Shown here one piece after another: positions 17,792 to 25,256 of a stretch of DNA of 56,888 nucleotides. Numbering within the stretch: the first letter of the stretch is position 1; each line of letters starts with the position of its first letter. Below the pieces are notes generated by a model, which did not search any database, was not told the DNA's origin, and worked only from the letters and a program-made list of their open reading frames with translations. The stretch covers positions 1 to 56,888 of the forward strand of contig NZ_JAFFIW010000037.1 in assembly GCF_018588885.1 (NCBI RefSeq), in the 5' to 3' direction. This stretch comes from Mesorhizobium sp. dw_380. Its GTDB lineage: Bacteria; Pseudomonadota; Alphaproteobacteria; Rhizobiales; Rhizobiaceae. Position numbers and translations under genes: made by a program.

Positions 17792-17970
17792 ACGCCGCCC
17801 CTCACCTGCCTGCCGGCATCCTCTCCCCGTATAGTGACGGGGAGAGGGGTGCCTCGTCGCCGGTTTCGCCAATTACCAGCGTCGCAAGTGTGCGCCAACG
17901 TTGCGGCCAGCCCCTTCTCCCCGTCTCTATACGGGGAGAAGTGCCCGGCAGGGCGATGAGGGGCGGCGCT
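17792..17970. repeat. Composite intergenic repeat between convergent genes
   Basis: This is the second copy of the 180-bp composite seen at 14081-14263. Units GCCGCCCCTCA...CTCCCCGTATAGTGACGGGGAG and its inverted mate CTCCCCGTCTCTATACGGGGAG are joined by TTTCGCCAATTACCAGCGTCGC. It fills most of the 17713-18019 gap between the exporter permease and the convergent DUF2156 gene. It probably serves as, or has replaced, a terminator. Confidence 0.75.
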
Positions 17971-18019
17971 GACTTCGGCAAGGCATGTCAGCCAGAAGCC
18001 CCGGTCTGGGCTACAAACC

Positions 18020-19057
18020 TCAAATCGCCTTGACCAGCCGCAGCAGCCCCAGCATCTCGATATAGGTCCCCTCGCGAAAGGCGATGTAGACAGGCTCCTC
18101 CACACCATGGAAGCGGCGCTTGAAGGCGGCCTGGCCCTGCAGGTTGAACCTGCGGCGGTTGACCCATGGCGACGAGTAGGCGCGCTGGAAGGTGTTGCGC
18201 CAGAAATCGCTTTCGGCAAATCCGCTCGGGGCCACGTCGACAAGCGGCGACAGGCCAAGCGTGACCACCGATATGCCTTCCTCGCGAAACCGGTCGACGG
18301 CGAATTTGGTCAGGCCGATCTCGGCGTGGGGCGAGGCATCGATATGCTTGCGCTTGAAGGCGGTGGTGTAGCCGATGACCTTGCCGTCGGAAAACAGCGG
18401 GTCGAAGTCGAGCAGGGCGATCAGCTCGCCATCGGGGCCATGCAGGACGAAACGGCGCATATCGGTGCCGAGATGATCGTAAAACGGACGGTTGAGAAAA
18501 CCCATTTCCCAGCGCTTGACGATGCGGTCGCCGCGCCAGTTGTCGGAAAGCCGGGCGATCTCGTCGAGGAAGATCGTCCGCCGGTCCTCCTCAAAGGAGA
18601 AGCCCTTCTTCAACAGCCAGCGCTCGGAATAGCGCACGGTCTCGTTGCGCTTGCCGGAAAAATCATGCTCGGGCAGGACAAGGCGGGTGTCGATGCCCAG
18701 CCGGTTGACCTTGTAGCCGAGCCCCGCCAGCACGCGTGCGGTCTCCTCGCCGATCTGCACGAACCACGGGTCGCCGGCGGTCTCGACGAAGCGCCTGATG
18801 TAATCGGGCCGCCGGGATGGGGCCGCCACCGGGTCGCCAAGCGCGAAATGATGCTTCATCTTCGTGCCGAAGGCGATGTAGCCGTCGGTGTCGCCGAAAT
18901 AGGAAAGCTTGGCTTGTACGGCGGTGGAATAGGCAAGCGAGAAGTCGCCGTGGTGGCGGACAATCGCCAGGCGCTCGACATGCGTCAGCGGCTGGCGCTC
19001 GACCTTGGGCGAGGCACCCTCGAGGAGTTTGTCGAAATAGATCCGCAGGGAGGGCAT
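18020..19057 (-). CDS. DUF2156 (phosphatidylglycerol lysyltransferase C-terminal, GNAT-fold) protein
   Basis: The 345-residue soluble protein matches the C-terminal catalytic domain of MprF-type lipid aminoacyl transferases. Seen motifs include FGDTDGYIAFG-like start near residue 55, GDPVAAPS near 75, YKVNRLGIDT near 115 and EIGLTKFAVDRFREEG near 250, with VTLGLSPLVD. It has no membrane half, so it is not a full MprF. Stand-alone DUF2156 proteins occur widely in rhizobia; transfer of an aminoacyl or acyl group is likely but the acceptor is unknown. The start at 19057 (MPSLRIYF) avoids an unlikely 17-residue extension. Confidence 0.75.
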   Translation of the reverse strand: MPSLRIYFDKLLEGASPKVERQPLTHVERLAIVRHHGDFSLAYSTAVQAKLSYFGDTDGYIAFGTKMKHHFALGDPVAAPSRRPDYIRRFVETAGDPWFVQIGEETARVLAGLGYKVNRLGIDTRLVLPEHDFSGKRNETVRYSERWLLKKGFSFEEDRRTIFLDEIARLSDNWRGDRIVKRWEMGFLNRPFYDHLGTDMRRFVLHGPDGELIALLDFDPLFSDGKVIGYTTAFKRKHIDASPHAEIGLTKFAVDRFREEGISVVTLGLSPLVDVAPSGFAESDFWRNTFQRAYSSPWVNRRRFNLQGQAAFKRRFHGVEEPVYIAFREGTYIEMLGLLRLVKAI

Positions 19058-19499
19058 GGTCGAGATTCCGCGTGCCGTCTGTGGCGCGACGTGTCTGTCG
19101 ACACGCAAGACGCGCCATGGCGTCTTGATTTTCGCGGGAAGCCGAAATCGGTTGCGCGTTTCGAATTCCTGCGCCGGTAACGAGATCCGCCAGCCCCCTG
19201 AGCTCGAATCAAATCACATTGCCGCGACCTGATTATCGCCGATGCCGCCGATATGCCATATAGAGCTGCAGGTATTCGGACAGAAGCGAGCAATCCGCTC
19301 CATGTCGTTGCTTCGGCCGCATTTGTGCGATGGGAGCTGTTCCGCTTGGCGGCGGAATTCCCTGGAGCGCAACCGCGGCCCGGCGCAGGGGCTCGGCAAT
19401 CGGCACCAATGGCGGTATAGGTCCGGCGCGATCAAACGGTTACAGCGTGCTGCGAGCCTTGCAGGGATGCTGTAATGGTTGAATGGGACTGAAGAGTGA
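19058..19499. other. Divergent intergenic region with small inverted repeats
   Basis: I see no gene here. An inverted repeat CAAGACGC/GCGTCTTG lies near 19103-19125, close to the DUF2156 start. TTACAGC and GCTGTAA face each other near 19440-19475, just upstream of the monooxygenase gene. Either may be a regulatory site, but neither matches an operator that I recognise. Confidence 0.35.
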
Positions 19500-20687
19500 A
19501 TGGCTGATACGACAATCAGGCCGATGTTGGAGCTGGAGGTGGCGGTCGAGCCGGCGATCGTCATCGGCGCCGGCGCGGCCGGACTGGCTGTCGCGCAGGC
19601 TTTGATCAAGGCCGGCGTGCCGACGGCGATCCTGGAAAAGGAGAGGCGGCTGGCCGAACCCTGGCATCGGCGGCACCAGCAGCTGCATCTCAACACCCAT
19701 CGCGACCTCTCGGCGCTGCCCGGCCTTGTCTTCCCCGAGGACACCCCCGCCTTTCCGCACAGGAACGTCGTCATCCGCCACATGAACGATTTCCGGGAGG
19801 CGAACCAACTGCCGGTTGAGTTTGGCGTGGCCGTCGAGACCATCGTGTTCAGGGGTGACCACTGGGCGGTGCGGACCAGCGCCGGTTCACGCCTGGCACG
19901 CCACGTCATCGTCGCCACCGGTCGCGACCGGGAACCCTTCACGCCGCAATGGAAAGGCGCGCAGGGTTTCGCGGGGCGGATCATCCATTCGGCGGATTTT
20001 GGCGACGCCAAGTCCTATGCCGGCAAGAAGGTGCTGATCGTCGGCGCCGGCAATTCGGGCTTCGACGCGCTCAATCATCTGGCGCGCGTGGATACGGCCG
20101 CTCTCTGGCTGTCGGCCCGCAACGGTCCCGCTTTGCTGCCCAAGCGGGTGGGCAAGATTGCCGTGCACCGGCTATCACCGCTCATGGCGCGCTTGCCGCT
20201 GCGTGTCGCCGATGCGGTCATCGCGGCGACGCAGCGCCTGGTTTTCGGCGACCTGACCAAATTCGGCATGCCGCCGGCGCCGTCGGGCGGCGCCAGCCGC
20301 CTGACCGCGGACTACACCGCGATCGCCGCCGACGACGGCGCCGTCGCCGCCATCAAATCGGGCAAGATCGTCGTGGTGCCGGCGATACGGGAGTTCACCC
20401 GCGACGGCGTGATCCTGGCCGATGGCAGCCTGATCGATCCCGATATCGTCATTGCCGCGACAGGCTACCGCACCGGGCTGGAGCGCATGGTCGGCGATCT
20501 CGGCGTGCTCGACGGCAAGGGCGTGCCGCTCTTCAACGGCGGCGACGCCGATCCGAAACTGCCCGGCCTCTGGTTCACCGGCATGCGGCCAAGCATTCGC
20601 GGCTGCTTTGCCAATGCCGCGATACTAGGCAAGGCGATCGCCAGGCGGATCGCCGGCGCCTCCCACCTGCCCGCGGGCTCACGCTGA
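19500..20687 (+). CDS. FAD/NAD(P)-dependent flavin monooxygenase-like oxidoreductase
   Basis: The 395-residue protein has an FAD-binding GAGAAG motif near residues 23-28 and an NADPH-binding GAGNSG near 181-186. ATGR follows the first domain, and a C-terminal ATGYRTG precedes a final WFTGMRPS segment. This arrangement matches class B flavin monooxygenases such as CzcO and YUCCA-type proteins. The substrate is unknown; an indole-3-pyruvate or small lipophilic substrate is possible but unproven. A GAAGAG-type ribosome site precedes the ATG at 19500. It is convergent with phoX, 79 bp away. Confidence 0.85.
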   Translation: MADTTIRPMLELEVAVEPAIVIGAGAAGLAVAQALIKAGVPTAILEKERRLAEPWHRRHQQLHLNTHRDLSALPGLVFPEDTPAFPHRNVVIRHMNDFREANQLPVEFGVAVETIVFRGDHWAVRTSAGSRLARHVIVATGRDREPFTPQWKGAQGFAGRIIHSADFGDAKSYAGKKVLIVGAGNSGFDALNHLARVDTAALWLSARNGPALLPKRVGKIAVHRLSPLMARLPLRVADAVIAATQRLVFGDLTKFGMPPAPSGGASRLTADYTAIAADDGAVAAIKSGKIVVVPAIREFTRDGVILADGSLIDPDIVIAATGYRTGLERMVGDLGVLDGKGVPLFNGGDADPKLPGLWFTGMRPSIRGCFANAAILGKAIARRIAGASHLPAGSR

Positions 20688-20765
20688 TTTCCCTCCCAGC
20701 CGGCGGAGGAAGGGCGGCGTTCGGGACCGAACCCGTCCTTTGGATTTGCAGACCGTTGCCTGCGA

Positions 20766-22769
20766 TCAAACCGCGATCTTGCCGCCGCCTTGCCTGGTGA
20801 TGGCGACGACCGCCGGCCGCACCGGCATGTCCGGTTTGAAATCCGGCCAGCGCGTCGACGGATCCTCATAGTAGGAGGGACGGCCGAAGCCTTCCCAGTC
20901 CTCGCCGCCATCGCCCGGATGCTGGACGGCAACGAAGGCGGTCTGGTCGTCGGGCGCGAAAAGCGGGCCGCACATCTCGGCGCCGATCGGCACGCGGAAG
21001 AACAGTTTCGAGGTCGCCCGTGCCGGTCCTTCCGTGTCGACCGCCCACAGGCCGTCGGTGCGGCCGGTGGCCTTCGGGCCCTGGCCATCGGTGGCGACCC
21101 ACAGGCGCCCAGCCGAATCGACCGCGCAATTGTCGGGCATGCCGAACCAGCCATTGGCGGTCGTCGCCGTCGAGAAGGTGGCGCCGACATCGGCAACCGA
21201 GGGATCACCGCATTTCAGCAGCACTTCCCACTTGCCTTTGGTGGCGGCGAAGTCGCCGCCATCCTCCGATATCTCGATGATGTGGCCGAAGGCATTTTCG
21301 GCGCGCGGGTTGGCGGCATCGACCTGCTCGGCCTTGCGCTTCGAATTGTTGGTCAGCATGACATAGACCTTGCCGTTGACGGCATTGGGCTGGATGTCCT
21401 CGGGCCGGTCCATCTTGGTGGCGCCGAGCAGGTCGGCGGCGCGCCGCGTTTCGATCAGCACGTCGGCCTGGCCCGTGAAACCGTTCTCGGCGGTCAGCGG
21501 CCCCTGGCCGAAGACGATCGGCAGCCATTCGACCGTGCCGTCCTCGGCGAACTTGGCGACATGCAGCGTGCCGTCGTCGAGCAGGTCCTTGTTGGCGGCG
21601 GGATCGTTGGGGTTGAAACGGCCTGACGTGACGAACTTATAGGCATAGTCGAAGCGCTCGTCGTCACCGAGGTAGAAGACGACGCGGCCGTCCCTGGCAA
21701 CGATCGATTCGGCACCTTCGTGCTTGAAGCGGCCCATGGCCGTGCGCTTCTTCGGCGTCGAGGTCGGATCGTTGACGTCAACCTCGACGATCCAGCCGAA
21801 GCGATTGGGTTCGTTCGGTTCCTTGGCGAGGTTGAAGCGGTCGTAATGCGCGCCCCATTCATAGGCGCCTTCGGGAATGCCGAGACGCTTGTAGTTGGCG
21901 GCCTCCTTATGGCCTTCCGGCAGTTCGCCGGAGAAATAGCCGTGGATGTTCTCCTCGGCCATCACATAGGTGCCCCAGGGCGTGACGCCGCCGGCGCAGT
22001 TGTTCATGGTGCCGAAGACCTTGGTGCCGGACGGGTCGGCATTGGTCTTGACGCGTTCATGGCCGGCGACCGGACCGGACAGCGCCATTTCGGTGGTCGA
22101 GGTGATGCGGCGGTTGAGCTTGCCGTCGCGCACCACCTGCCATTTGCCCGACACCTTGCGGATCTCGACGATGGTGCCGCCATGCGCCGCCATCTCGACA
22201 TCGACCTGTTCCTTGCTGAGCGGCGCGACTTCGGCCGCCTTCTTGCCGTCCTTGTCGACGATCTTGACGATGCCCGGGAACATCAGATGCGGGTTGGTGT
22301 ATTCGTGGTTGACCACCAGCAGGCCATGCTCGGGCGAGCCGTCGATCTCGATATAGCCGACATAATCGTTGTTGTAGCCGAACTGCCTGGCCTGCGCCTG
22401 CGCCGACTGTTTGGCCGGGTCGAACTCCGGCGAATCGGCAAACAGCGGATCGCCCCAGCGCAGCAGCACATCCGCGTCATAGCCGGGCGCGACATGATGC
22501 TTGTCGTCGATGCCGGCCTTGAGTTCGTCGAATTTGAAGGCAGAGCCTTCCGCGGCGCGGGCATCGCCGGCGGCGATCATGGCCAGCGGGCTGACGGTGG
22601 CGGCGATCGCCGAGACGGCCAGCGATCCCCTCAGGAAACCACGGCGCGAGAACCGCGCGGCGATGATCTCGCCCAGGGTGCGGTTGTCGGTCGGGTTGAT
22701 GGCCGGTCCGTCGTTTTCCTCGAGCAGGCTGGTGCGGAATCGGGCGTCGGGGGAGCGATGTTCGGTCAT
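20766..22769 (-). CDS. phoX: PhoX-family (DUF839) alkaline phosphatase, Tat-exported
   Basis: The 667-residue product has a twin-arginine signal, SRRGFLRGS near residues 41-49, followed by a hydrophobic stretch ending GDARA. It is therefore exported folded to the periplasm. The body is the DUF839/PhoX beta-propeller, with VNHEYTNPHLMFPG near residue 155 and CAGGVTPWGTYVMAEEN near 265, two strongly conserved metal-site segments of the family. PhoX enzymes use calcium and iron to release phosphate from organic esters. A Pho box sits 64 bp upstream (22833-22848), consistent with phosphate-starvation control by PhoB. Confidence 0.88.
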   Translation of the reverse strand: MTEHRSPDARFRTSLLEENDGPAINPTDNRTLGEIIAARFSRRGFLRGSLAVSAIAATVSPLAMIAAGDARAAEGSAFKFDELKAGIDDKHHVAPGYDADVLLRWGDPLFADSPEFDPAKQSAQAQARQFGYNNDYVGYIEIDGSPEHGLLVVNHEYTNPHLMFPGIVKIVDKDGKKAAEVAPLSKEQVDVEMAAHGGTIVEIRKVSGKWQVVRDGKLNRRITSTTEMALSGPVAGHERVKTNADPSGTKVFGTMNNCAGGVTPWGTYVMAEENIHGYFSGELPEGHKEAANYKRLGIPEGAYEWGAHYDRFNLAKEPNEPNRFGWIVEVDVNDPTSTPKKRTAMGRFKHEGAESIVARDGRVVFYLGDDERFDYAYKFVTSGRFNPNDPAANKDLLDDGTLHVAKFAEDGTVEWLPIVFGQGPLTAENGFTGQADVLIETRRAADLLGATKMDRPEDIQPNAVNGKVYVMLTNNSKRKAEQVDAANPRAENAFGHIIEISEDGGDFAATKGKWEVLLKCGDPSVADVGATFSTATTANGWFGMPDNCAVDSAGRLWVATDGQGPKATGRTDGLWAVDTEGPARATSKLFFRVPIGAEMCGPLFAPDDQTAFVAVQHPGDGGEDWEGFGRPSYYEDPSTRWPDFKPDMPVRPAVVAITRQGGGKIAV

Positions 22770-22832
22770 AAGGGCCTCTGGCTTTGGAGTGGCTGGAGCT
22801 TGTTGCCTGTTCGACCCCTTACATCCGGCCGA

Positions 22833-22848
22833 TCACATTTTCGTGACA
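22833..22848 (-). promoter_or_regulatory. Probable Pho box (PhoB site) for phoX
   Basis: On the minus strand the sequence reads TGTCACGAAAATGTGA: two TGTCA-like half sites whose first bases are 11 bp apart, as in the PhoB consensus (CTGTCAT repeats). It lies 64 bp before the phoX start and points towards it. The context makes this a likely PhoB-dependent promoter. Confidence 0.7.
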
Positions 22849-22852
22849 TTGC

Positions 22853-22899
22853 TTTCAGCGCGAGTCCAGAGCGTCCGAATGGCGGTTCTCGCGCTGAAA
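22853..22899. repeat. Perfect 12-bp inverted repeat near the phoX promoter
   Basis: TTTCAGCGCGAG at 22853-22864 and CTCGCGCTGAAA at 22888-22899 are exact inverted copies with a 23-bp loop. It resembles dispersed rhizobial palindromes and could equally fold in RNA. It lies between phoX and the first glycine-rich gene. Confidence 0.5.
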
Positions 22900-22901
22900 C
22901 C

Positions 22902-22913
22902 GGACCTAGGTCC
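22902..22913. promoter_or_regulatory. GGACCTAGGTCC palindrome upstream of the first glycine-rich gene
   Basis: This perfect 12-bp palindrome lies 139 bp before the ATG at 23053. A very similar element, GGACTTTAGTCC, lies 133 bp before the paralogous gene at 23846. Shared form GGAC-N4-GTCC and shared distance suggest a common transcription factor. The neighbouring NarL/FixJ regulator is the natural candidate. Confidence 0.45.
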
Positions 22914-23052
22914 CTATGCAGGCCGGTCAAAGGTCCCATTCCGGGAACGCATCAGTCGTGGGCCGGTTATGCCGAGCGGCCATTTCGGCCATGGTCGTGG
23001 CCGGCAAAAGCTCGCGCCGGAAGTTGGCGGCCCGATAAAGAGGGAGACGGAG

Positions 23053-23553
23053 ATGAGATCGATCCCGACTCGCTGCTTCTGGCTGGCGCTGAGAGGGTCG
23101 TCGGCATTGGCGCTGGCCATTGCTCCATATCAACTCACCGTCCACGGCTCTGGTCCCGGCATCGTTCCCGCAAGCGCTCATGCCAAGGATGGCGGCGGCC
23201 AAGGCGGTGGGGGCGGCGGCGGAGGAAACGGCGGCTCCGGTGGAGGCAGCAACGGCGGCAGTGGAAACAGCGGCGGTTCCGGGCCCGGCAGCGGAGGCGC
23301 TGGCGACGATCATGGCGGAGCCGACAATTCCGGACCCGGCAACAGTGACGACCACCGCGGAGCCGACCATCATGTCAACGCGGCGACCGGCGACAAGGTC
23401 GAAGTGGACGGCAATAAGATCGAGGTCACGCATCCAGATGGTATCCAGGAAGAGATCGAGAATGGTCGTTTCGAGATGAAGGATGCCTTGGGGCGCACGA
23501 TCATCGACCGCCGGGCTACCCCCGAGGATGTCAATCGTCTTCAAGCTTTGTGA
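23053..23553 (+). CDS. Glycine-rich exported protein, first tandem copy
   Basis: The 166-residue product has an N-terminal signal (hydrophobic residues about 15-32) with ALALAIAPYQL and HGSGPGI. A Gly/Ser/Asn/Asp-rich low-complexity linker spans residues about 45-105. The conserved C-terminal domain of about 60 residues has VNAATGDKVEVDGNKIEV, HPDG, IENGRFEM, DALGRTIIDRRATPEDV. No function is known to me. The C-terminal domain is almost identical to that of the next gene; the linker is not. GGGAGACGGAG precedes the ATG at 23053. It is probably surface or periplasmic. Confidence 0.75.
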   Translation: MRSIPTRCFWLALRGSSALALAIAPYQLTVHGSGPGIVPASAHAKDGGGQGGGGGGGGNGGSGGGSNGGSGNSGGSGPGSGGAGDDHGGADNSGPGNSDDHRGADHHVNAATGDKVEVDGNKIEVTHPDGIQEEIENGRFEMKDALGRTIIDRRATPEDVNRLQAL

Positions 23554-23582
23554 AGCTGGCCAACAGGCAACGGCCAGCTTCA
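23551..23582 (+). terminator. Stem-loop containing the stop codon, first copy
   Basis: TGAAGCTGGCC (starting at the stop codon) pairs perfectly with GGCCAGCTTCA across a 10-base loop. The second gene has the same hairpin at 24398-24429 with two substitutions that preserve pairing as G-U wobbles. That points to selection on RNA structure. Confidence 0.6.
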
Positions 23583-23585
23583 CAT

Positions 23586-23615
23586 GTCACCTCCGCCGCC
23601 CCCGGCGGAGGTGAC
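23586..23615 (+). terminator. Strong GC hairpin after the first glycine-rich gene
   Basis: GTCACCTCCGCCG and CGGCGGAGGTGAC form a 13-bp perfect stem with a CCCC loop. The following bases are not U-rich, so it is not a classical rho-independent terminator; it may stabilise the 3' end. The same stem follows the second copy. Confidence 0.6.
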
Positions 23616-23700
23616 TTCCATTGGCGCTTGGCCCCGCTGGCAAAATGCTGGTGCGATCCGCTCACATCAGGCGAAAGCGCGCTCATCGGCATGTGATATG

Positions 23701-23712
23701 GGACTTTAGTCC
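23701..23712. promoter_or_regulatory. GGACTTTAGTCC element upstream of the second glycine-rich gene
   Basis: GGACT-TT-AGTCC lies 133 bp before the ATG at 23846 and matches the GGAC-N4-GTCC element before the first copy. A further inverted pair, GTCCT-GG-AGGAC, follows about 20 bp later. Confidence 0.45.
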
Positions 23713-23845
23713 AACCTTGCGCTTGCAAAAGTCCTGGAGGACAAACGCAACGGTCGGAGGTCGCTTCCGGCCACCACGTCTTTCGGCGATGTTGTTGCAC
23801 TGCAACCTTGGGGTGAGCGCGCCGGCTCAATCGACGGAGATCAGG

Positions 23846-24400
23846 ATGCACGGATCGATCACGGCCCGTTATCGCCGGCTGGCGTTCGTCTCGGCTGCTG
23901 CTCTGGCGCTCGCCATCGCTCCCTATCGGATTGCCCTGCACGGCTCCGCCCCCGGAATCGACGCCGCATCGGCACAGGCTGGCAAAGGCGGCAATGGCGG
24001 CAATGGCGGCGGAAACGGTGGCGGCGGCGGCGGCGGCGGAAACGGTGGCGGTAATGGTGGTGGTGGCGGCAATAGCGGCAACGGCGGCGGCGGCAATAGT
24101 GGTGCTGGCAACAGCAGCGGCAGCAGCGGCAACAGCAACGGCAACGGCAATTCAGGAGCAGATGGCGGTGGCGCCGACTCGGGATCCGGCAAGGGCCAGG
24201 GTGACAAAGGCGCCAGCCATGTCAACGCCGCGACCGGCGACAAGGTCGACGTGGACGGCAACAAGATCACGGTCCAGCACCCCGACGGCATGACGGAAAA
24301 GATCGAGAACGGCCGTTTCAGGATGCAGGATGCGCTCGGCCGCACGATCATCGACCGCCGGGCCACGCCGGCCGACGTCACCCGTCTCAAGGCCTTGTGA
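23846..24400 (+). CDS. Glycine-rich exported protein, second tandem copy
   Basis: The 184-residue paralog of the gene at 23053 begins with a signal segment (AALALAIAPYRIALHGSAPGI). A longer, purer Gly/Asn-rich linker follows (residues about 45-115, nearly all GGNGGG-type). The C-terminal domain is HVNAATGDKVDVDGNKI...ENGRFRMQDALGRTIIDR. C-terminal domain and 3' hairpins match the first copy while the linkers have diverged in length. CGGAGATCAGG lies before the ATG at 23846; an upstream in-frame TTG at 23621 is rejected. It converges on the two-component operon, whose regulator ends at 24594. Confidence 0.75.
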   Translation: MHGSITARYRRLAFVSAAALALAIAPYRIALHGSAPGIDAASAQAGKGGNGGNGGGNGGGGGGGGNGGGNGGGGGNSGNGGGGNSGAGNSSGSSGNSNGNGNSGADGGGADSGSGKGQGDKGASHVNAATGDKVDVDGNKITVQHPDGMTEKIENGRFRMQDALGRTIIDRRATPADVTRLKAL

Positions 24401-24429
24401 AGCTGGTCAACCGGCAACGGCCAGTTTCA
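24398..24429 (+). terminator. Stem-loop containing the stop codon, second copy
   Basis: TGAAGCTGGTC and GGCCAGTTTCA pair across a 10-base loop. Compared with the first copy, the two changes (C to T in the left arm and C to T in the right arm) each leave a G-U pair, so the stem survives. Confidence 0.6.
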
Positions 24430-24432
24430 CAC

Positions 24433-24463
24433 GTCACCTCCGCCGCCCCCCGGCGGAGGTGAC
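24433..24463 (+). terminator. Strong GC hairpin after the second glycine-rich gene
   Basis: The 13-bp stem GTCACCTCCGCCG/CGGCGGAGGTGAC recurs here with a CCCCC loop. It is followed by CTCGTTTTG, so this copy has a short U tract and is a better intrinsic terminator than the first. Confidence 0.65.
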
Positions 24464-24498
24464 CTCGTTTTGTGCGGTCCCGCGCGATCCGCTCTGGC

Positions 24499-24536
24499 CT
24501 AAAGCGCGTCGAACGGAGCCATGGGACGCGCTTTAG
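24499..24536. repeat. CTAAAGCGCGTC inverted repeat
   Basis: CTAAAGCGCGTC at 24499-24510 and GACGCGCTTTAG at 24525-24536 are perfect inverted arms around a 14-base loop. The AAAGCGCGTC core is a common dispersed motif in rhizobial intergenic DNA. It lies between convergent genes. Confidence 0.55.
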
Positions 24537-24593
24537 GCGCTTGTCTCATGTATGTCGTTCTCGCAAACCGAAGTCGCTTTTCGGCGACATGCG

Positions 24594-25256
24594 TTATGAG
24601 CGGTTCCTGTCACGGTCGCGAAACTCACGCATCATAAGAGCCGCTTCGGTGCGGTTTCGCACATTGAGCTTCGACAGCACCCCGGTCATGTGATGCTTGA
24701 CGGTCTTCTCCTGCAGCTCCAGGCGCAAGGCGACCTCCTTGTTGCTGAGCCCCTCCCCCACCAGCCGCAGGATTTCCGTCTGACGCTCGGTCAGTTGCCG
24801 CAGCCGGTCGGCCACGCCGTCGCCAGGCTGCGGGGACTGGAGATCGGAGAGCAGCCGGGCCGACAGCATCGGCGAAAGATAGCTCTCGCCGGCCACCACG
24901 TTGCGCAGGATCTCCGCAAGCGCGCGCGACCCGACACCCTTGAGGACATAGCCCTGCACCCCTGTGTTCAGGGCTTTGGTGACATCGACATTGGCCTCCG
25001 AAACGGTCAGCATGATGATCTTCTGGGCGGGATGGTCGGCAAGGATGCTTGCAACCGCGGCCAGGCCGCCGCCCGGCATGGAAATGTCGAGCAGCAGTAT
25101 GTCCGGCTGCACGGTCGAGGCGATGCGTTCGGCATCCTGCGCTGTCGCGCCTTCGCCGACGATCTCGAAGCCTCCGATCTCCGACAGGCTGCGCGTCACG
25201 CCTTCGCGAAACAGCGGATGATCGTCGACAATGGCTATGCGAATGACACCAATCAT
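24594..25256 (-). CDS. NarL/FixJ-family two-component response regulator
   Basis: The 220-residue protein has a receiver domain with acidic pair DD at residues 11-12, the phospho-acceptor Asp at 57 (DILLLDISMPGGG) and the conserved Lys in GYVLKGVG near 109. A C-terminal LuxR HTH follows (LTERQTEILRLVGEGLSNKE, residues about 150-169). It overlaps the sensor kinase stop by 4 bp and is surely its partner. Targets are unknown; the convergent glycine-rich genes with shared palindromes are plausible. Confidence 0.92.
   Translation of the reverse strand: MIGVIRIAIVDDHPLFREGVTRSLSEIGGFEIVGEGATAQDAERIASTVQPDILLLDISMPGGGLAAVASILADHPAQKIIMLTVSEANVDVTKALNTGVQGYVLKGVGSRALAEILRNVVAGESYLSPMLSARLLSDLQSPQPGDGVADRLRQLTERQTEILRLVGEGLSNKEVALRLELQEKTVKHHMTGVLSKLNVRNRTEAALMMREFRDRDRNRS

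Noticed and set aside
23621..23845. N-terminal extension of the second glycine-rich protein from a TTG behind GGAGGTG
   Set aside because: The extension would remove the signal peptide from the N-terminus and has no counterpart in the first copy; the ATG at 23846 has its own ribosome site.
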